From positions 79,563,713 through 79,627,712 of the forward strand of contig NC_030816.1 in NCBI RefSeq assembly GCF_001704415.2: DNA of 64,000 bases, read 5' to 3'. Shown here in pieces: positions 33,136 to 44,179 of the stretch; positions within the stretch are counted from its first letter, which is position 1; every line of letters begins with the position of its first letter. This DNA comes from Capra hircus. Its lineage: Eukaryota > Chordata > Mammalia > Artiodactyla > Bovidae. Position numbers and translations under genes: made by a program. The notes beneath the pieces are model-generated. The model made no database searches. It was not told the DNA's origin and saw only the letters and a list, made by a program, of their open reading frames with translations.

Positions 33136-33778
33136 ACCTATGCTTTTAAAAAAAGTTTATGTTAAAAAGAAAATACTACAATTGAGTTAAAGCTTGGTTC
33201 TTTGTCTCTGAACTGATATTCAGAGAAAACACGATGGTGGCTAAAAGTCACTATATGACATCAGCAGGGTCAGCATAAGTGAGAAAAACTGGATATCGCC
33301 CAGAGCTTAAATGGAGCCTCATTTGCCACAGTCAGTCTAGATTGGTCTTCACACACCTAAGAATGAGAAGTTCTAGTTCCAGTGATTTAAATTAATTATT
33401 CATAATCCATTCCATTAAACCTTTGAGTAAAAGCTGGTTCTTACCTCCTGTCAGGCCAACAGAGTCACGAAATAGAAAACTGTTTTCTCTGAGTTCAAAC
33501 CTCGGGTTGGTGTAAATCGGTTTATGGGTGTCCTCACCATGTAGGAAGAAAACTCACATCTCTCTCTATTAATCTATGATCAGGGCTGGGCCTGGGGAGC
33601 ACCCAGATCCACCCAGAGCCACAGATCCACTTATTTGGGGGTGATCCTAGACCTCTAAGTACCCCTGAGGGTGAAGAGCAGTGAGTTTCTGCACAAACCA
33701 ATATTCAGCTCTATCTATAGAAAATAAAATTGAGATTTTTGTAGTGAAATTCCTTACTGCAGTGATTATTTTATTCTT
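33136..33778. other. Single-copy interval
   Basis: No gene or recognised repeat. It is slightly GC-richer at 33580-33680. Confidence 0.5.
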
Positions 33779-34003
33779 GTGTGCATGCTAAGTTACTTCA
33801 GTTGTGTCTGACTCCTTATGACGCTATGGGCTGTAGCCCGCCAGGCTCCTCTGACCATGGGATTCTCTAGGCAAGAATACTGGAGTGGGTTGCCATTTTC
33901 TCCTCCAGGGGATCTTCCTGACCCAAGGATCGAACCCGTGTCCCTTATGTCTCCTGCATTGGCAGGTGCATTTTTTTTTCTTCTTTTTTTACCACTAGCA
34001 CCA
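33779..34003 (-). mobile_element. Bov-tA SINE, antisense, with T-rich insertion
   Basis: Complemented Bov-tA: 'gtgcatgctaagttacttca' to 'accactagcaccatt'. Between 'ggcaggtgca' and 'accactagca' the expected 'gggttcttt' is replaced by an expanded T-rich tract at 33971-33990. The outer end is also eroded. Confidence 0.92.
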
Positions 34004-34224
34004 TTTGCAAAGCATTATTCAGAAGAATAGGAAAATCAAGAAGTTGGGAAAATCTGATTACAGACACACATACAAGGGCATGTCTGGGGTCCCATGAGAC
34101 ACACATTACATTCTCTCTATGTATTTAAATCTAGAAATGTTTTCCTACACAGCTGATAGGCATGTTCTTATTAATAAAAGACTTCTAAAAATTCTCTAAG
34201 ATTTCTGAAGGAATTTCAGCCCCC
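34004..34224. other. Short single-copy spacer
   Basis: No feature recognised. Confidence 0.5.
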
Positions 34225-34682
34225 TGCTTTTTTTAATAGTGGTTTTTGCCATACATCGACATGAATCAGCCACAGGCGCACGTGTGTTCCCCATCCAGAA
34301 CCCCCCCTCCCACCTCCCTCCCCATCCCATCCCTTAGGATCATCCCAGTGCACCAGCTCTGAGCACCCTGTCTCGTGCATCGAACCTGGACCGGTGATCT
34401 GCTTCGCATATGATAATACACATGTTTCAACGCTACCCTCTCAAATCATCCCACCCTCGCCCTCTCCCAAAGAGTCCAAAAGACTGTTCTATACATCTGT
34501 GTCTCTTTTGCTGTCTCACATATAGGGTCATTGTTACCATCTTTCTAAATTCCATATATGCACGTTCGTATACTGTATTGGTGTTTTTCTTTCTGATTTA
34601 CTTCACTCTGTATAATCGGCTCCAGTTTCACCCACCTCATTAGAACTGATTCAAATGCATTCTTTCTAATGTCAGTCCTTTT
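34225..34682 (-). mobile_element. Ruminant L1 3' end (L1-BT-like), antisense
   Basis: Antisense text typical of the young ruminant L1 3' region: 'ggtttttgccatacatcgac', 'catcccagtgcaccagctct', 'gcatcgaacctggaccggtg', 'agtccaaaagactgttctat', 'atactgtattggtgtttttc', 'ggctccagtttcacccacct'. It contains a C-rich tract at 34300-34333, G-rich on the L1 sense strand, as usual for L1 3' UTRs. It is 5'-truncated. Confidence 0.9.
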
Positions 34683-36389
34683 GTTATAAGAATGTCATGG
34701 TTCCAGGTCCAAAATCCCAGGTTTGTTGTCCCTTGATCTTGGGCCCTCACAGGTCACAGGCAGCCCCTGGTACACATTTCAAGAACAACTGCAAATATAT
34801 TTGAATTTGACACTGGTTAGTTTTCCCACAGAGAAATGAAGAAGCACAGAGATGAAGACAACTCACAGAGAAAGGCAATTTTTTAACATGTGCATTAGTA
34901 GGAAGCCTCGTCAATATTTTCTTGATGAATAGCATGTAAATTGATTTTTCCCATCATTGTTAAGTTATTCCTAGCTTTTAAAAATCATTTTAAAACCAAC
35001 TGCAAAAAAGTTATAAAGACCTGTCTTCTTTTGGTCTTATCGGCTAGAATTTATGAAGCCATCTCCTCCTTCCTCTAACTGACTGATCTCAGAAATTCAC
35101 AGACCTTTACTTAAACCATGTGAAAATAAAAACCAAGCACAGTATTTCTATCACTGGGGTCATCTTTCTTTCTATTTCTTTCCCTCTATTTGATCATGGA
35201 CAATGAGATATATAGATGTATAGAGACGTGTACATTTGCCTCTCCACAGATAAAGTTCTCACTAATATATTGTCCATCATTCATCATGACAACTTTGATT
35301 TTCTCCAGGCTGATTTTCTCCATCTCATTTCTTTCTCTCATGTCAACTCTGAAGGCTTCTGCCCAGACTACCGATTTTGTCCTCTTCTTTTTAAAAATCA
35401 GTTCTGACAAAAGGCTGTGGCTTTCTGTAAAGCTGACCTTTTTTGAGGGAGTCTTTATTCTTCATAACACTAAGGACTGCCCATTTATATTTGGGTGGGG
35501 AAGGGATAAATTTTATTCAATAGAATTGCCTCTTCCATTAAGAGAAGAAAAACATATCTCCTTCCCCTCCCTCTCAAATTTTATTACAGAAACATTTTAA
35601 CCTAGGTCATGGGTAGACCGTTGAATCACTCTAAGCCACACTTTTGCCAAAAGAATTCATGGCATTTACTGAGTCAGTGATTCCTATTTTTACTCAATAT
35701 TCTGAAAATTAAGGGCCAGAAGAAGAGCATTGAGCTTTATTTTGTAATAATGATACCAGGCTTGTTTATGAGGGTCATTTTGAATTACATATACTTTTAT
35801 GCTCATAAATCAGAGGGGAATAAGAGCTACTGTCAACTCATCAACTTTTTTAATTCTATGAAGCAAATCTCTCTGGAAAAATGAATATTAATAATTAGAC
35901 AATATCCAATTAGGGGCCATAGGCCAGAACTAAGCCCTCAGCTCAAAAATCCACAAAGCACATGTGATAGTAGAAACTTAAGTTAACAAACCCTATTAAC
36001 ATAAAATTAATGATAATAGTATAATGTGGGGGATTTCAGCCCCCTCCAACTAAGCTATTGACATAATTTTTTTTTCTTTTTCTCAGGATTTTCTTTTTTT
36101 AACATAAAACTAGTATTGCCCTTTGAAACAAACACATAAGCTTTTTACATCAGTTTAACTGCCGGTTTGATTATTTCCTAAATAGGAGCATTTCTTCTCA
36201 ACTTGAGAACACACTTAAGTCTGTATTTTTCTTTATTTGAACTGAGAAATTATGTTTCCAACAATTGAAAGGGGAATTTTGTCATTCCTGATTGATACAG
36301 AGGTACTGGATGTCTCATAATAACTTGGATTTTATTAGTATGTTGAATTGCTAAAGATTCATATGTCCATTGTCTCAGTAGTCATCTTT
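34683..36389. other. Single-copy interval
   Basis: No gene called. The 136-codon plus ORF at 35190-35600 is hydrophobic and Phe/Leu/Ser-rich from T-rich DNA, and overlaps ORFs in other frames. It has no recognised domain. No ruminant repeat is seen over 1.7 kb. Confidence 0.5.
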
Positions 36390-36500
36390 CCATGGTAGTT
36401 ATGAACTCCGTTTTACTGAGAAGGCAAAGAGGGCTCTGACTAGTTAAATGACTTGCAGAGGGTCACCAGTAGACACCAGTTGAATGAAATCTGGGGGCAG
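36390..36500 (+). repeat. MIR relic, sense
   Basis: 'ccgttttactgagaaggcaa', 'ctagttaaatgacttgcaga', 'gggtcaccagtagacacc' match the MIR 3' half. Confidence 0.65.
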
Positions 36501-37479
36501 AATGAATCCTGAGGTGACATGGTCACGCCCTTGCTCATCGCCTCCTTAACTTCACCTTTTGTCACCTACCCAGGAATCTGATGGGACTTCCCATGGCTTT
36601 TGCCCCTCATCCTGACACATGGCTTGGCCAATGGGAAGGAAAACATAATACGAGGCAAGAGAAGTAATGGAAATGAAGTCTGTTTCCTTCAATCCACGTC
36701 AATGTTCCCTTTGGATCTAGTCTAGAGATTTTCTTCACTCTTTCATAATAAAATAACATATTTTCATATCACTCTCTTTCATCTTGTTGAAAACGTAGAA
36801 CATCAGGGACAGATCTGAAAAACACTTATCTGTCTTTCTTATAAACTCACCCTCCATGCATCAGTTTTCACAGACAAATAAAATTTACCAAATGCTACTG
36901 GGGAGGAAGGTATTCATTCAGCTTCTGAACAATAAAAGAAAAAGGGTTCCAAATATATTAAGTCCTAAATTATACAGCACCCACAAGTAGACACAGGCAA
37001 GAATAATCTACAAACTGTTCCCTTTATGTATAATTCAGTACACAGATGCTTTTTATCTCACTAAATCAGAATTCAATAAAAAGTGCTAAATCTTCATTAT
37101 TAACCAAATCCCCTTAACTCCACATTAAATACTGATGCTACTTTTCACTTCCACAATTTAGAAACTGTTTTCATAGATATGTACTAAGTATGCATGATTT
37201 TTTTTTTTTCTGTAAAGTTTCTTGAAATCAAATTTGTATGGAATGCGAGTGCCATACTTGTAGTCTGGCTCTTTTTATAATGAGGATATCTGTTCATTTG
37301 GTTGTCAAAGGTCCTTAACAACCTCAAACTAGAGACCAAAAGAGGGAAGAAATAGTTTTATCTTTTATCCTTTCCATCCATATTCCCATGAAGTTTTAAA
37401 AACAATGTTGAGTTTAGCTAATACAAAAATTCAACTTCAATAGTTTTTCAAGTATAGATTTAAAACAACAAAGAAATCA
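36501..37479. other. Single-copy interval
   Basis: No gene or repeat recognised. A T-run lies at 37199-37210. Confidence 0.5.
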
Positions 37480-37880
37480 GTTTTAGCCCATCAGATTGAC
37501 AAAGCTTATGATGAATGATAATACCCTGTGTAGTTAGGTTCTGTAGAAATGGGCATAATTATACACATTTGGCAGAATTTTAGAATTTGTACAGCATGTC
37601 TGCAGAGCAATGCAGCAACATCTGTCAAGATATTTTAAAATGCACCTAGCTTCTGATCCAGAAACACCACTTCTAGGAATTCTTAAGGAAAGTATCAGAG
37701 ATGTGTATAAAGACATTTGTTCAGAGACTTTTCTTGTGCAATTATTTATAGTAAGGAAACTTACAAAAATATCCAATAATTGTATTAGTTAAGCAAATTG
37801 TAGTGTATCTGTATCAAATTAAAATCATGTTGTACAAGAGTGTTGGGCATAAGATGTTCACTATCTTTATACAGCATTTT
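37480..37880 (+). mobile_element. Old L1 3' region, sense
   Basis: 'attttaaaatgcacctagct', 'tgatccagaaacaccacttc', 'taggaattcttaaggaaagt', 'aatatccaataattgtatta' follow the order of an L1M-age 3' end ('acccagcaattccacttcta' type). No frame survives. Confidence 0.6.
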
Positions 37881-37977
37881 CAATTGAAAGAAGGAGTCCT
37901 TTGAACAGTACGCAGTATGAGGCTGTGTAACTCCATTCTGGAAAATAAGTACACCAAAATGTTATGATGATTTTATC

Positions 37978-38203
37978 TGTGTGCGTGCTAAGTTGCTTCA
38001 GTTCTGTCCGACTCTTCGCTACTGTTAAGAACTATAGCCACCAGGCTCCTTTGTCTGTGGGCATTCTCCAGGCAAAAAGTACTGGAGTGGGTTGCCATGC
38101 CCTCCTCCAGGGGATCTTCCCAACCCAGAGACTGAACCTGCATCTCCTACGTCTCCTGCATTGGCAGGCTGGCTCCTCACCACTAGTGCCACCTGGGAAG
38201 CAG
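37978..38203 (-). mobile_element. Bov-tA SINE, antisense
   Basis: Complemented Bov-tA: 'gtgtgcgtgctaagttgctt' to 'actagtgccacctgggaagc'. It has several small indels, for example 'cgctactgttaagaac'. Confidence 0.92.
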
Positions 38204-39289
38204 ATTTCAAATGAATTCGTTTTTATTTCTTTACTTCTCCTCTTTCTCTCCTTTTTTTTTGGATTCATTTTTTGTAATTTTCTGTATTGTAAGGAAATTT
38301 GAAATAAAATACCCAATTCCATCGGGTATCTACAATGCAAAAGATGCATTGTTTATAGCACTCTCTTACATGTTATCTGATTATTAGCCTTTAATTGGCT
38401 TTCAGTTATTTCACAACTCAATTACTGTGAATGACTGACAGAAATTTTAAAACAAATTTTCTTGAGGCATAAAAATAATTTTGTACAGTGAAGGTTCAAT
38501 TTTCATCCCTTCTATCTGTGGGTAAGACCAATTTGATATTCATTCGTAAATTAATTTCAATATTCCTCTAGATAAATTTGTGCTTCTTTAACCTGTTCTC
38601 TGAACTGGTTTAACATCTTTCCTGGTTCTCCTATTTAATTAATAGGTTAGATAACATATATGACAATACCTGTTCATTTTATATTTGTATGAGAATCATG
38701 ATTTTTACCTTTTTGGGAAATTACCCTTTGGCATAGATTTCCTACTTTGAAAAACTGAGCATGTATTTTTTTATTAGAACAACAAGGTAATAGTCAATGT
38801 AATTTAAAAGTGTGGTTTGTGCTATATCATCCACGATTACAATGTTGACTTATTATTCTTATAAAACATCTCACATTAAAATTTATTAATATCTCTTCAA
38901 ATCAACAACATTTATTGCATGGATAGTTTTTTCAGATCACTATACTAAATTGGAGAGCATATGAAGATGAATCAGACTATGGCCATAATGTTCAGTATCC
39001 TTAATATCTACTATTTTTATGCTAAATAGCAAAACAGCTTCTACTTCTTATTTAATATCTTAAAATATCGACTCTTTCAGTATCAACTGTTTCAATATCT
39101 ACTCAAAATGGCTTTGGCCATTTGGGCTTAATCTCTGCATGACAGAAATAATATAATGTTGAGAAGCACAGAGGCTATGCAGACACAGTGGCTGTTGATT
39201 TACAGAATCAAGACCAGCAGATTCCTGTAATCTTACATATTCAAAAATTGCTATTTGCCTTTAGAATCTGGCCATTAAACATGACTGAG
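38204..39289. other. Single-copy AT-rich interval
   Basis: No gene is seen. A weak old-repeat core ('caacaacatttattgcatgg') lies near 38902-38925. 'tttcagtatcaactgtttca' near 39076 is a short internal repetition of 'atatctact'-type words. Confidence 0.5.
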
Positions 39290-39497
39290 TCCCTCATAGT
39301 TCAGTCAGTAAAGAATCTGCCTGCAATGCAGGAGACGGAGGTTTGACCCCTGGATCAGGAAGATCCCCTGGACAAGGAAATGGCAACCCACTCCAGTATT
39401 CTAGCCTGGAGAATCCCAGGGACAGAGGAGTCTGGTGGGCTACAGCCCATGGGGTCTGAAAGAATTGACAAGACTTAGCGACTAACCCACCACCACC
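39290..39497 (+). mobile_element. Bov-tA SINE
   Basis: Sense Bov-tA: 'gtccctcatagttcagtcag', B-box-like 'ggtttgacccctggatcagg', body to 'gacaagacttagcgactaac', then a short (ACC)n tail. Confidence 0.93.
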
Positions 39498-40242
39498 GTA
39501 TAATGAAGCAAAGAGTTACATATGGCAACAATAAAAAAGAATAAAATGCATGATTTGGGGTAAGGGAGGCAATTCAACTGAGGTTAAGCGTGAAATATAT
39601 TACACAATAGGTTGGAGAAAATATTGGTTCTGGTCACCCTAGAATTTGTTTCAATAATACATGGTCTTTTGTGTGCATAAAATGAATCTTTACAGTTTTT
39701 TCTTGGTCAAAGTCCATAACATAGGATGAGGACAGATATGGATGAAAACATTTCTGATGGGTGTTTGGGAGACCTGCTCCTCCCCTTGGAGACAGGGAGT
39801 GGGGTGGATGTGGATTGGCCAGGAGCATTAACATGGAAGATTTCCTGAACAGGAAGGAAACATCAGGAAGATGAAGGGCTCTTTTGCTTTCTCAGGATGA
39901 CTGGCTGGACTCCACAGAGCTCTAGAGAGCTTTAGGGTCTGCTCTATGTGGTAAGTGCTGCTTCCCTTCCTCAGTCATAGCCAGTCCAATGCATATTGCT
40001 ACCATCTGACTCCCAGCACCATGCATCCCATTCTAAGCACACAGGCAAGAATCCAACAAGACATCATCGCGTACTTGAGTTAACAGAACACATCATTGTA
40101 GAACTATCATGGTGTCCTAGACAGTATTCATCACAGATGGGGTCATGATATTGGCATATCATTAGGTTAGTTAATCTCAATATTTCGCTTTTCCAGAAAC
40201 CTTAATTTAACTCTTAAGTTAACCCTTAAGTTCATCTTCTAC
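39498..40242. other. Single-copy interval
   Basis: No gene or repeat recognised. 'cttaagttaacccttaag' near 40213-40230 is a small direct/inverted repetition of 'ttaagtt'. Confidence 0.5.
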
Positions 40243-40417
40243 AGAACCCATGGACTGTAGCCCACCAGGCTCCCTTATCCATGGGATTGTCCAGGCAAAA
40301 ATACTGGACTGGATTGTCATTTCCTTCTCCAGGTGATCTTCCCAACCCAGGAACTGAACCCAGGTCTCCTGCACTGCAGGCAGATGCTTTACTGTTTGAG
40401 CCACTTGGGAAGCCACT
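40243..40417 (-). mobile_element. Bov-tA SINE, antisense, 3'-shortened
   Basis: Complemented Bov-tA beginning inside the Bov-A body ('acccatggactgtagcccac') and ending with the tRNA head ('tttgagccacttgggaagcc'). The last ~40 bp of the SINE 3' end is missing. 'taagttaac' occurs on both sides but not directly at the left edge. Confidence 0.9.
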
Positions 40418-41382
40418 AAGTTAACTCTCTCTGATTGATTCTGCAGGATCTAGAAGTGAACAATTGACACTCCAGCATTCCTATCATTGTATTTGGTGTC
40501 CCAGATTCAATCCAGTTGGTTTAGAGCATAAACGCTGCAAAGAAGCTACCTTTCCACTGGATTCACCTTTGGTTTTGATACTGGATCACAATGTAGCTCT
40601 TACTCTTTGCTAACATCTGGTAGAAAGAGATTTCTTTTAAATTCCCCAGCTTCAGCAGCAAGCAGATATGAAATGTATTCCACGGCAGGCAGAAAGCCAT
40701 CATCAAGATTTCCAGAAGCTCCTCTCAGTGCTGCTTGACCATCTTGAAGTCCTCCCCCATAAGACGTGGAGTCCTCCACCATGAGATGTGAAGACATGCT
40801 AACTTTTAATTAAAATTTTTAGACTGGGTCTTCTACTTTGTTTTTCTCCTTTGTTGATCAATTAAACTCTCTGCTTAGCATTTCTTACTGAATCTGAATT
40901 GTGGCATTTTGGTTACCTCTTTTCATTCATTCTCTGTGTTATGTTTTAACATTTTCTTTTCTAGCATTTTCAAATTAAAATTCTATTTCAGAGTTAAAAT
41001 TTGACTAACTTTTGATGTTTATAGTTTTTCCTATGAAAAATAATATTTTTAATCTATAGAAAGCCTGAAAAACCTTGAGAGTGGAAAAGAGAAGAAAACT
41101 CTGCATTTCTTAACCGCAATTAACATTTCTAGGTATGTTCTTATCAGCTTTCCTCTGAAAGTTATATTATTTAAAATATTTTTCTCTTACATTGCTGTGT
41201 AGAGATTTGTATTACAAAAGTAGAGCAAAACAAGTCAAATTTACTGTTTCTTAACTGGTCCTCCAGATCTGTGATTATTCTGCCCTCTTCTGCACTCATT
41301 ACATATACATCCAACAAAGACCCATGAAAGAAAAGGAATACTGAAAAAAATTGGAAACAGCATTTAAAGTTTATATATGGCT
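40418..41382. other. Single-copy AT-rich interval
   Basis: No gene or family repeat recognised. 'gacttcaagatggtc'-type words near 40737-40793 are locally repetitive ('gtcctcccccataagacgtg' and 'gtcctccaccatgagatgtg'). Confidence 0.5.
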
Positions 41383-41394
41383 AGAGGTTTTCAT

Positions 41395-41653
41395 CGGATG
41401 AAGGCAATGGCAACCACTCCAGTACTCTTGCCTGGAAAATCCCATGGACAGAGGAGCCCGGTGGGCTGCAGTCCATGGGGTCGCTAAGAGTCGGGCACGA
41501 CTGAGAGACTTCACTTTCACTTTTCACTTTCATGCTTTGGAGAAGGAAATGGCAACCCACTCCAGTGTTCTTGCCTGGAGAATCCCAGGGATGGGGGAGC
41601 TGGTGGGCTGCCGTCTATGGGGCCACACAGAGTCGGACACGACTGAAGGGGCT

Positions 41654-41708
<55 letters not shown>
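41395..41708 (+). mobile_element. Bov-A2 SINE, sense, 12-bp TSD, expanded tail
   Basis: Two Bov-A monomers joined by 'cacttttcactttcatg'. A perfect duplication 'agaggttttcat' at 41383-41394 and 41709-41720 bounds the element. The tail is a pure (CAG)19. The overlapping poly-Gln, poly-Ser and poly-Ala ORFs (41444-41830, 41532-41807, 41517-41720) are translations of this SINE. Confidence 0.97.

Positions 41709-41710
<2 letters not shown>
41654..41710 (+). repeat. (CAG)19 microsatellite
   Basis: 57 bases of uninterrupted CAG, the 3' tail of the Bov-A2. The other Bov-A2 tails here have about 7 units (2377-2400; 61185-61204). Pure triplet tracts of this length are usually length-polymorphic. Its last two bases overlap the right TSD. 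Confidence 0.98.
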
Positions 41711-41711
<1 letters not shown>

Positions 41712-41720
41712 GGTTTTCAT

Positions 41721-42019
41721 TATGTTTGCTTGTTAGCTTGCTATTTTCTGGCCCAGGATGGAGGGTGTTCTTATTTGTCCATTTCTTTAAATATGCCAAG
41801 GAGATGAAATTAGAGCTGAGTAATATCTGAAATTCTAAGTGATCTGAATTTCTTACAAAAATTTTAATTTGAAAATTACATGCACATTACCCAATAATCA
41901 AAACCACGAGGAAATATCTATTTATCTATCTATACATACAGTAAGGCAAATTCTAAACAGAACACCGTGTATCACCCATCTACTCAGAAACAATCAATGT
42001 CATACGTTCAATATATTTA
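41721..42019. other. Single-copy interval
   Basis: A short (TATC)n lies near 41919-41934. Otherwise nothing recognised. Confidence 0.5.
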
Positions 42020-42175
42020 TGTGTTCAATCCATAAATATTTATTGAAAAATGTACTTTATACCAGACTATCTTCTAGGTATGGTGGTAAATAAGAGAAAA
42101 ATTCTCTCTTACAAAAAACTTACAATCTGATGGAGAGAAACAGACTTGAAACAGAAAACAAATTATAAGCAAATT
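42020..42175 (+). repeat. Ancient mammalian repeat, L2-like type
   Basis: 'gttcaatccataaatattta', 'ttgaaaaatgtactttatac', 'cagactatcttctaggtatg', 'aaacttacaatctgatggag' follow the same old family order. Confidence 0.6.
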
Positions 42176-43639
42176 AATTTTACCTTGTAGTTAGGTTGCT
42201 GTGAAGATAATAAGCAGAGTATACAAAAGAAAAGGATTTCTGCTTATCTATCTATCTATATCTGGGAGAATTTTCTGTTTCATAACTACTTTGAAATTCT
42301 TGTTCTTCCATTTAGGAAATTATGTTCTTTTCTTTAGGGAGAAGTAGAGGTCAGTTTCAGAAATCTTACACTTGATGGGCAATGTCAATCAAAGCAGTTT
42401 TCATCTTCATTCCTTGTCTGTCCAGAAGGGACACAAGGTCATTTTCTCTTAATCTCTGACCCACAGAGGGATTTGAGGGTTCCATGTACCTCCTAAAAGA
42501 GTGTGCAAACTTTTATGCTTGCAGTTTCTAGGGGTGTGGTCTAGACATCTTTTTAATCTAACATTCTATTCACCATTGCCGCAGGAACATCCTGACAGTA
42601 TCAGGATGCATCAATATTTATTCTAACATCACATCTGGTACATTTGGATCAGCTCAGGTTTGGAGCAGTGTTTTAGAGTTCTAGCATATTTTGCTCCTAG
42701 TTGTCTTGGACATCTGCATCTCTCCTCTGCGGTGGGGTCTTCCCATCTCTGCATATTTTTATTTCTGCTCTTGTAGGATGGCTTTTCTTCTGTAGTTGCT
42801 GTGTGTATGAATCAAGAATCACATACACACAAATTCTAAGTTCTGATGAATTCAAAAAAGCCGAACTAAAAATGGCTACACAATCATATGCTGTGGTCTA
42901 GAATATAATAATTTTAATTACTGATCACAAACCAAATGAAGTATGTGTATGTTGAAAGCTACGAAAATGAGAAGCAGCTGCCTTAAATCCTTACACGAAC
43001 AGAGTTTGTGTAAACAAACAAACAAACAACAAACAAACAATGATGAAAGTGGCCTTCTTTTCAGGGTACTGCTGCAGACCCTTTTGAATTCCTTTATGCA
43101 CACGTGTTTTTTTTCATTCTGAAAAATAAATGAAATCATCTCCTTGTAATTCATTCTTCCCAATGGAAAATGCACTCTATGGTAACTGTACTTATGTATG
43201 CAGAATTTTATACCTCATTGACATTCTCAAAATGAGATCTCCAGCAGGAAAACTCTCCAGTACATGACAAGGAATTTTAAAGTACCTTCCTACTGACATG
43301 TCTTACATACTGAAACTAACACTGTGTACAAAGAAAAAGAGTTTGTGTTTCTTCATTGCCATTTCATGCATGCCCACTCATTTGTTTTTCTAATAGTGAG
43401 TGTTGGCATCAATTCCCCTTTCCTCAAATTAAAAAGAAGAGAGTTCCAGATTTTAGATGAAGAAAACTCATTGGTGCATGGAATAGTGACGAGGAAGAAA
43501 AGCCTTATGATCTTAAGCTGGAAGCCTGCTGACTAGTTAGACACTCTATCCCATTATGTTAGTAACTATTATTCTGTGCACGGACAGGCAAAGTCATCCT
43601 GTAATCTATGTGCATATCAAAATTCTGTATGTTGATTCA
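42176..43639. other. Single-copy interval with small simple repeats
   Basis: It contains (TCTA)n at 42244-42260 and an (AAAC)n-rich tract at 43013-43040. No gene is recognised. The 85-codon minus ORF at 42918-43175 crosses the (AAAC)n. Confidence 0.5.
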
Positions 43640-43811
43640 CATTTAAAACCCATTTTAAATGCTCACTTGCCCAAGCTCAGTGAGGGCAGGTATCTGGTCC
43701 GGCTTGTTTACTACTGAGTTTCAAGTGTTAGCACAGTGCCTGGCATCTACAGAGAACTTACAAGTACTTATTTGAATGAATAAATAAATGAATGGATAAA
43801 TAAATGAAAAC
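43640..43811 (+). repeat. L2-type LINE 3' end, sense
   Basis: 'gctcagtgagggcaggtatc', 'tagcacagtgcctggcatct', 'tgaatgaataaataaatgaa' match the usual L2 3' terminus with its (TGAA)n-like tail. Confidence 0.75.
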
Positions 43812-43823
43812 AATAATAAAGAT

Positions 43824-44025
43824 CATTGCTGTTACTTTGTCACTATGTTGTATCCGATTCTTCTGTAACCTAAGGAACTGCGGCCCACCAGACTCCTCAG
43901 TCCATGGGATTTTGCAGGCAAGAATATTGGAATGGATTGCCATTTCATTTTCCAGGGGATCTTCCCAAACCAGGATACGAACCTGCGTATCCTTCTTTGA
44001 CAGGCTGATGGAAAGTCCATGCCCA
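43824..44025 (-). mobile_element. Bov-tA SINE, antisense, 12-bp TSD
   Basis: Complemented Bov-tA: 'cattgctgttactttgtcac' to 'gacaggctgatggaaagtcc'. Exact duplication 'aataataaagat' at 43812-43823 and 44026-44037. It landed at the tail of the L2 fragment. Confidence 0.95.
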
Positions 44026-44179
44026 AATAATAAAGATATAGGAGATACTTCCAGGTAAGACTTTCAATGACCTCTTCAATTTCCGTATTATATGAATGTG
44101 TATTTTTAAAATATCAAGGTCTTGAAACTTACTTATGTACTTTAGCAATTAGAGAACTCTTTTTTTCTCACCTCAGTTT

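Noticed and set aside
35190..35600. 136-codon hydrophobic plus ORF
   Set aside because: It is T-rich DNA giving Phe/Leu/Ser with competing ORFs on both strands. It has no known domain, splice site or promoter context.
41444..41830. 128-codon ORF with a long poly-glutamine run
   Set aside because: It is a translation of the Bov-A2 SINE and its (CAG)19 tail. The other frames give poly-Ser and poly-Ala equally well.
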